Positions 44,932 through 48,757 of a stretch of 48,757 bases of DNA are shown here, piece by piece. The translations under genes were made by a program, and so were the position numbers. Position 1 is the first letter of the stretch. Each line of letters begins with the position of its first letter. The stretch comes from Desulfofundulus thermobenzoicus. GTDB lineage: Bacteria > Bacillota > Desulfotomaculia > Desulfotomaculales > Desulfovirgulaceae. The stretch lies in NCBI RefSeq assembly GCF_009428905.1, contig NZ_WHYR01000026.1, positions 1 through 48,757 of the forward strand. Reading direction: 5' to 3'. Below the pieces are notes generated by a model. That model did no database searches. It was not told the DNA's origin and was given only the letters and a program-made list of their open reading frames with translations.

Positions 44932-46455
44932 ATGAAATGGCTGCTGCTGGGTATTTTTGTGTGTGTCCTGCTCTACAGCGGCTACCGCAGTATGGTGCGT
45001 ACCCGCACGGTGAATGACTTCTTCCTGGGCGGGCGGGCCATGGGTCCCTGGCTTTCGGCCTTTGCTTACGGCACCACCTATTTCTCGGCGGTTATTTTTA
45101 TTGGTTATGCCGGCAAGGTGGGTTGGGGCTTCGGCCTGGCCGGCCTGTGGATCGTCCTGGGCAACACCCTGCTGGGCAGCCTGCTGGCCTGGCTGGTGCT
45201 GGCCAAACGGACGCGTTTAATGACGGCCCGCCTGGGAGCCATGACCATGCCCGAGTTTCTGGAAGCCCGTTATCAGTGCCCCTCAATGAAAATATTCAGC
45301 GCACTGGTTATTTTTCTTTTTCTGGTTCCCTATTCCGCCTCGGTTTATATGGGTCTGAGTTATTTGTTCAACCAGATATTCGGCATCCCCTACCTCTACG
45401 CCGCCCTGCTCATGTGCCTGCTGACGGCCGTATACCTGGTAATGGGCGGCTACCGGGCGGTGGCCCTGACCGATTTCATCCAGGGGCTGGTCATGCTGGC
45501 CGGCGTCGGTGCCCTGCTCTATTTTGTGCTGGCCGCTCCCCAGGTGGGCGGCCTGCTGCCGGGCATAAAACGGCTGGCGGAAATCAACCCCGGGCTGGCG
45601 AGTGTGACCGGTCCCGGCGGGCAATGGTTGCCCCTGGCTTCCCTGGTGATTCTCACCAGCCTGGGCCCCTGGGGGTTACCCCAGATGGTGCAAAAATTTT
45701 ACGCCATCAGGAACGAGCGGGCCATCCGCCCGGCCATGGTGGTGGCCACCCTGTTTGCCCTGGTGATTACCTTTGGCGCCTACTTCACCGGCGCCCTGAC
45801 CCATCTGTTCTTTGACAAGCTGCCCCTGGATCCTGCAACTGGAAAGCCCACACCCGACATGCTCATGCCGATCCTGATCCACAACACCCTGCCGGAGTTC
45901 GGAGCGCTGTTGATCCTGTTGCTGGTTCTTTCGGCATCCATGTCCACCCTGGCTTCCCTGGTGCTGGTGAGCAGTTCGGCCATCTCCATCGACCTGGTGC
46001 AGGCCGTGCGGCCCGCACTGGGCAAAAAACACGGGGTGCTGCTCCTGCGCATCCTGTGCCTGCTTTTCATCGTCCTGTCTTTAATCCTGGCCCTGGCCAA
46101 ACCGGCCATTATCTTAAGCCTGATGGCCATGTCCTGGGGTACGGTGGCCGGCGCCTTCCTGGCACCCTATTTATACGGCCTGTTCTGGAGGGGAACCACG
46201 GCGGCCGGTGCCTGGGCCGGCATCCTGGGCGGCCTGGGGATTTCCATCGTACCGTCCCTTTATTTCCATCTGGACCCGGGTGTGATCCCCATGGTAGGCT
46301 GCCTGGCCATGATCATTCCCCTGCTGGTGGTGCCCGCCGTCAGCCTGATCACCCCTCCCCTGCCGGCGGAAGTGCTGGACAGGGCCTTCGGTCCGGGTGA
46401 TGCCTTCCGGAAAGGTCGGGTTTTACTTCAAAGTAAGGAAGTGGAGAGTACATGA
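44932..46455 (+). CDS. Sodium:solute symporter (SSS family)
   Basis: About 507 residues with roughly 13 membrane helices. The family's sequence features appear: VNDFFLGGRAMGPWLSAFAYGTTYFSAVIFIGYAG in the first helices, and later SASMSTLASLVLVSSSAISIDL (helix 8, part of the sodium site). SSS proteins couple Na+ influx to uptake of organic acids, amino acids or sugars. The ATG at 44932 follows GGGAGGACGG; ATG 44914 is also in frame. The stop overlaps the start of the aryl-CoA ligase (ATGA), so transport and activation are coupled. An aryl or branched-chain carboxylate is the likely substrate by context. Confidence 0.9.
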   Translation: MKWLLLGIFVCVLLYSGYRSMVRTRTVNDFFLGGRAMGPWLSAFAYGTTYFSAVIFIGYAGKVGWGFGLAGLWIVLGNTLLGSLLAWLVLAKRTRLMTARLGAMTMPEFLEARYQCPSMKIFSALVIFLFLVPYSASVYMGLSYLFNQIFGIPYLYAALLMCLLTAVYLVMGGYRAVALTDFIQGLVMLAGVGALLYFVLAAPQVGGLLPGIKRLAEINPGLASVTGPGGQWLPLASLVILTSLGPWGLPQMVQKFYAIRNERAIRPAMVVATLFALVITFGAYFTGALTHLFFDKLPLDPATGKPTPDMLMPILIHNTLPEFGALLILLLVLSASMSTLASLVLVSSSAISIDLVQAVRPALGKKHGVLLLRILCLLFIVLSLILALAKPAIILSLMAMSWGTVAGAFLAPYLYGLFWRGTTAAGAWAGILGGLGISIVPSLYFHLDPGVIPMVGCLAMIIPLLVVPAVSLITPPLPAEVLDRAFGPGDAFRKGRVLLQSKEVEST

Positions 46456-47774
46456 TCTGGGATCGACAGCATGAGTGCATGGACAGGAAAGAATTACAGG
46501 CACTGCAGCTGGAGCGGTTGAAGGAAACCCTCCACCGGGTATACCGGCGGGTTCCCTTCTACCGCCATCTTTTTGAGGCCCACGGTGTAAAGCCGGAGGA
46601 TCTGCAGAGCTTAAGCGACATACGCCGCTTTCCCTTCACCACCAAGGCCGCCCTGCGGGATAATTACCCCTACGGGCTATTTGCCGTTCCGCTGAAAGAA
46701 GTGGTGCGCCTGCATGCCTCCTCCGGCACCACCGGCAAGCCCATTGTGGTGGGGTATACCAGAAAGGACCTGGAGACCTGGACCGAACTGGTGGCCCGGA
46801 TGGTTACCCAGGCCGGGGTCACCAGCGAAGATGTGGTGCAGATTACCTTCGGCTACGGCCTGTTCACCGGCGCCTTCGGCCTGCATTACGGCCTGGAAAG
46901 GGTGGGGGCCACCATTGTTCCCGCCTCCGTGGGCAACACGGAAAAGCAAATTATGCTTATGCAGGATTTCGGCACCACGGCCCTGGTGGGCACGCCCTCC
47001 TATGCGCTGCACCTGGGGGAAACGGCCAGGGCCATGGGCATAGATCCCCGCAGCCTTAAAGTGAGGCTGGGGCTCTTTGGTTCGGAGGCCTGGAGCGAAC
47101 AGATGCGTGCCGAACTGGAAGCCATGTGGGGAATGAAAGCCACTGACAACTACGGCTTGAGCGAAGTAATGGGTCCGGGGGTCTGCGGGGAATGCACCGT
47201 GGCGCCGGGCATGCACATTTCCGAGGACCACTTCCTGGTGGAGATTATCGACCCGGAAACGGGGGAGCCCATGGAATACGGGCAGGAAGGGGAAGTGGTC
47301 ATCACCACCCTGACCAAGGAGGCCTTTCCGGTGGTGCGCTACCGTACCCGGGATATTTCGGTGATCAACCCCGAACCCTGTCCCTGCGGCCGCACCACCG
47401 CCCGCCTGCGCAAGGTGGTGGGGCGCACCGACGACATGCTGATCATATCCGGGGTCAATGTCTTTCCCTCCCAGATTGAAAGCGTGCTCATGGATATAAA
47501 CGGCATATCTCCCCACTACCAGATACTGGTGGGCAAAAAGGGCTACCTGGATTACCTGGAAGTGCAGGTGGAAATGACGGAGGAGGCCTTCACCGGCAGC
47601 TTCCGGGATCTGGAGGCCATGGAAGAGAAAATCCGCCGCCGGTTACAGGCAGTCCTGTCCATCAACCCCCGGGTGCGTCTTCTGGAGCCCCACTCCATTG
47701 AGCGCAGCCAGGGCAAGGCCAAAAGGGTTATTGATAATAGATGTGAAGCAAAAAGTTCTGGAGGTTCGTCATGA
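46452..47774 (+). CDS. paaK: Phenylacetate-CoA ligase family enzyme
   Basis: 440 residues. The AMP-binding P-loop is SSGTTGKPIVVGYT (near residue 91), with NYGLSEVMGPG and YRTRDIS motifs and a C-terminal AMP-binding cap (GRTDDMLIISGVNVFPSQIE). The zinc-free CECTV/PCPCGRTTAR region is typical of PaaK homologues. It makes acyl-CoA from an aryl- or other carboxylate, ATP and CoA. It overlaps the symporter by four bases upstream and iorA by four bases downstream, so all three are translationally coupled. In amino-acid fermenters the same protein can hydrolyse arylacetyl-CoA with ATP formation; direction not decided from sequence. Confidence 0.9.
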   Translation: MIWDRQHECMDRKELQALQLERLKETLHRVYRRVPFYRHLFEAHGVKPEDLQSLSDIRRFPFTTKAALRDNYPYGLFAVPLKEVVRLHASSGTTGKPIVVGYTRKDLETWTELVARMVTQAGVTSEDVVQITFGYGLFTGAFGLHYGLERVGATIVPASVGNTEKQIMLMQDFGTTALVGTPSYALHLGETARAMGIDPRSLKVRLGLFGSEAWSEQMRAELEAMWGMKATDNYGLSEVMGPGVCGECTVAPGMHISEDHFLVEIIDPETGEPMEYGQEGEVVITTLTKEAFPVVRYRTRDISVINPEPCPCGRTTARLRKVVGRTDDMLIISGVNVFPSQIESVLMDINGISPHYQILVGKKGYLDYLEVQVEMTEEAFTGSFRDLEAMEEKIRRRLQAVLSINPRVRLLEPHSIERSQGKAKRVIDNRCEAKSSGGSS

Positions 47775-48757
47775 AAGAGCTAATGACGGGTAATGAAGCC
47801 ATTGCCCGGGGAGCCTATGTACACGGCGTTACCGTGGGTGTGGGCTACCCGGGCACGCCCAGTACCGAAATACTGGAAAATTTCGCCCGCTTTGCAGGAG
47901 TGAAAGCCCAGTGGGCGCCCAATGAAAAGGTGGCCCTGGAGGTGGGCCTGGGCGCCTCCCTGGCCGGAGCCCGGGTGCTGGTGACCATGAAACATGTGGG
48001 GGTCAATGTGGCTGCCGATCCCCTGATGACGGCGGCCTACACCGGGGTTAACGGCGGGCTGGTCCTGGTTTCCGCCGACGATCCGGGCATGCACAGCTCC
48101 CAGAACGAGCAGGACAACCGCCGTTTTGCCAGCTTTGCCCGCATACCCATGTTTGAGCCTGCGGACAGCCAGGAGGCCCATGACATGGTGGGCCTGGCCC
48201 TGCAGGTGAGCGAGGAGTTCGACCTGCCGGTCATGCTGCGCACCACCACCCGGGTGGCCCACAGCCAGAGTTTTGTGCAGCCGGGGGAGCGGCGGGAGCA
48301 TACCCTGCGGCCATATGAAAAAAACCCCCGGAAATGGCTGATGGTGCCGGCCTACGGCCGCTCTCGCCGCCAGTCCCTGGAAGAGCGGCTGCAGAGGCTG
48401 CGGGCTTATGCCGAAAGCTGCCCGGTGAACCGGATCATCCGGGGCGACCGCCGGGTGGGGGTGATCACCAGCGGCATCAGCTACCAGTACGTGCGGGATG
48501 TGCTGCCCGGGGCGTCGGTGCTCAAGCTGGGCCTGACCCATCCACTGCCGGCGGAATTGATCCGCCGCTTCGCTGCCGGCGTGGAACGTCTTTTTGTGGT
48601 GGAAGAACTGGACCCCTACATCGAAGAGTTTGTCACCGGCCTGGGTCTGGCCGTTACGGGTAAAAAACTTTTTCCGGCCGGCAACGAATTTACCCCCGGT
48701 TTGCTGCGCCGGAAATTTCAAGAAGCGGGGATCGATTTGAACCCGTCACCCTCCCGG
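47771..48757 (+). CDS. iorA: Indolepyruvate:ferredoxin oxidoreductase alpha subunit, partial
   Basis: The first 329 residues of the gene are present; it continues past the window. GVGYPGTPSTEILENF near residue 18 and VTMKHVGVNVAADPLMTAAYTGVNGGLVLVSADDPGMHSSQNEQD (in two blocks, residues about 74-118) are diagnostic for IorA and its thiamine-diphosphate fold (pyrimidine-binding part). IorAB oxidises aryl 2-oxoacids to aryl-CoA with ferredoxin reduction, or runs in reverse (reductive carboxylation). The ATG at 47771 overlaps the ligase stop (ATGA). iorB is expected next. Confidence 0.94.
   Translation, partial: MKELMTGNEAIARGAYVHGVTVGVGYPGTPSTEILENFARFAGVKAQWAPNEKVALEVGLGASLAGARVLVTMKHVGVNVAADPLMTAAYTGVNGGLVLVSADDPGMHSSQNEQDNRRFASFARIPMFEPADSQEAHDMVGLALQVSEEFDLPVMLRTTTRVAHSQSFVQPGERREHTLRPYEKNPRKWLMVPAYGRSRRQSLEERLQRLRAYAESCPVNRIIRGDRRVGVITSGISYQYVRDVLPGASVLKLGLTHPLPAELIRRFAAGVERLFVVEELDPYIEEFVTGLGLAVTGKKLFPAGNEFTPGLLRRKFQEAGIDLNPSPSR

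Overview
The window looks like a chromosomal segment of a GC-rich, spore-forming, Gram-positive sulfate-reducing Firmicute of the Desulfotomaculum/Desulfofundulus/Pelotomaculum type. Three things point there: a complete dissimilatory sulfite reductase locus (dsrA, dsrB, dsrD, dsrM, dsrK, dsrC and the dsrN-type cobyrinate amidase) with only the minimal DsrMK membrane module; the sleB-ypeB spore germination pair; and Firmicute-type regulation (a T-box leader, strong GGAGG ribosome binding sites, a SCIFF ranthipeptide pair). The species assignment is inference; no 16S rRNA is present.

Bases 1-17544 are an accessory surface-glycan island. Four overlapping minus-strand genes encode glycosyltransferases, three of them family 2 enzymes with TPR-like tails. 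Divergently, the plus strand carries a protein built on four exact-length 102-bp tandem repeats, a membrane-anchored relative sharing its C-terminal domain, six more glycosyltransferases, a small protein with a proline-rich tail, a GDP-mannose 4,6-dehydratase, an APS/PAPS-reductase-family protein with intact iron-sulfur cysteines, a sulfatase-fold hydrolase with an atypical nucleophile motif, and a SAM methyltransferase. Short repeated elements and a long hairpin lie between these genes. The whole may build and decorate a cell-surface or spore-surface glycoprotein.

Bases 17749-21612 hold tRNA-Gly(CCC), a 52-residue SCIFF precursor with its radical SAM/SPASM maturase, and a LysM-G5-M23 cell-wall peptidase. 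Bases 21699-25831 are a decayed defence/mobile patch: a zinc-ribbon DNA methyltransferase, a restriction-endonuclase-like partner broken by an apparent single-base deletion, an IS256-type transposase remnant and an N-terminally truncated Rpn-family nuclease. Bases 25893-29552 are housekeeping (TPR protein, membrane metallopeptidase, MurA, RlmH).

Bases 29865-39980 are the sulfite-reduction core. A small 2[4Fe-4S] ferredoxin precedes dsrA-dsrB-dsrD. Then come a TPR protein, an FmdB-type zinc ribbon protein and a HEAT-repeat protein of the kind seen in sulfate reducers, followed by dsrM-dsrK, dsrC and a cobyrinate a,c-diamide synthase (siroheme amidation). Sulfite is reduced at DsrAB siroheme, DsrC carries the product as a trisulfide, and DsrMK returns electrons from the membrane pool.

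After sleB-ypeB (separated by an unusual pair of opposed heptamer arrays), bases 42425-48757 hold a T-box-controlled Lrp/AsnC regulator followed by an aminotransferase, a sodium:solute symporter, a phenylacetate-CoA ligase family enzyme and the start of indolepyruvate:ferredoxin oxidoreductase (iorA). Together these could convert an imported organic acid to its acyl-CoA, 2-oxoacid and amino acid, or run in the opposite direction.
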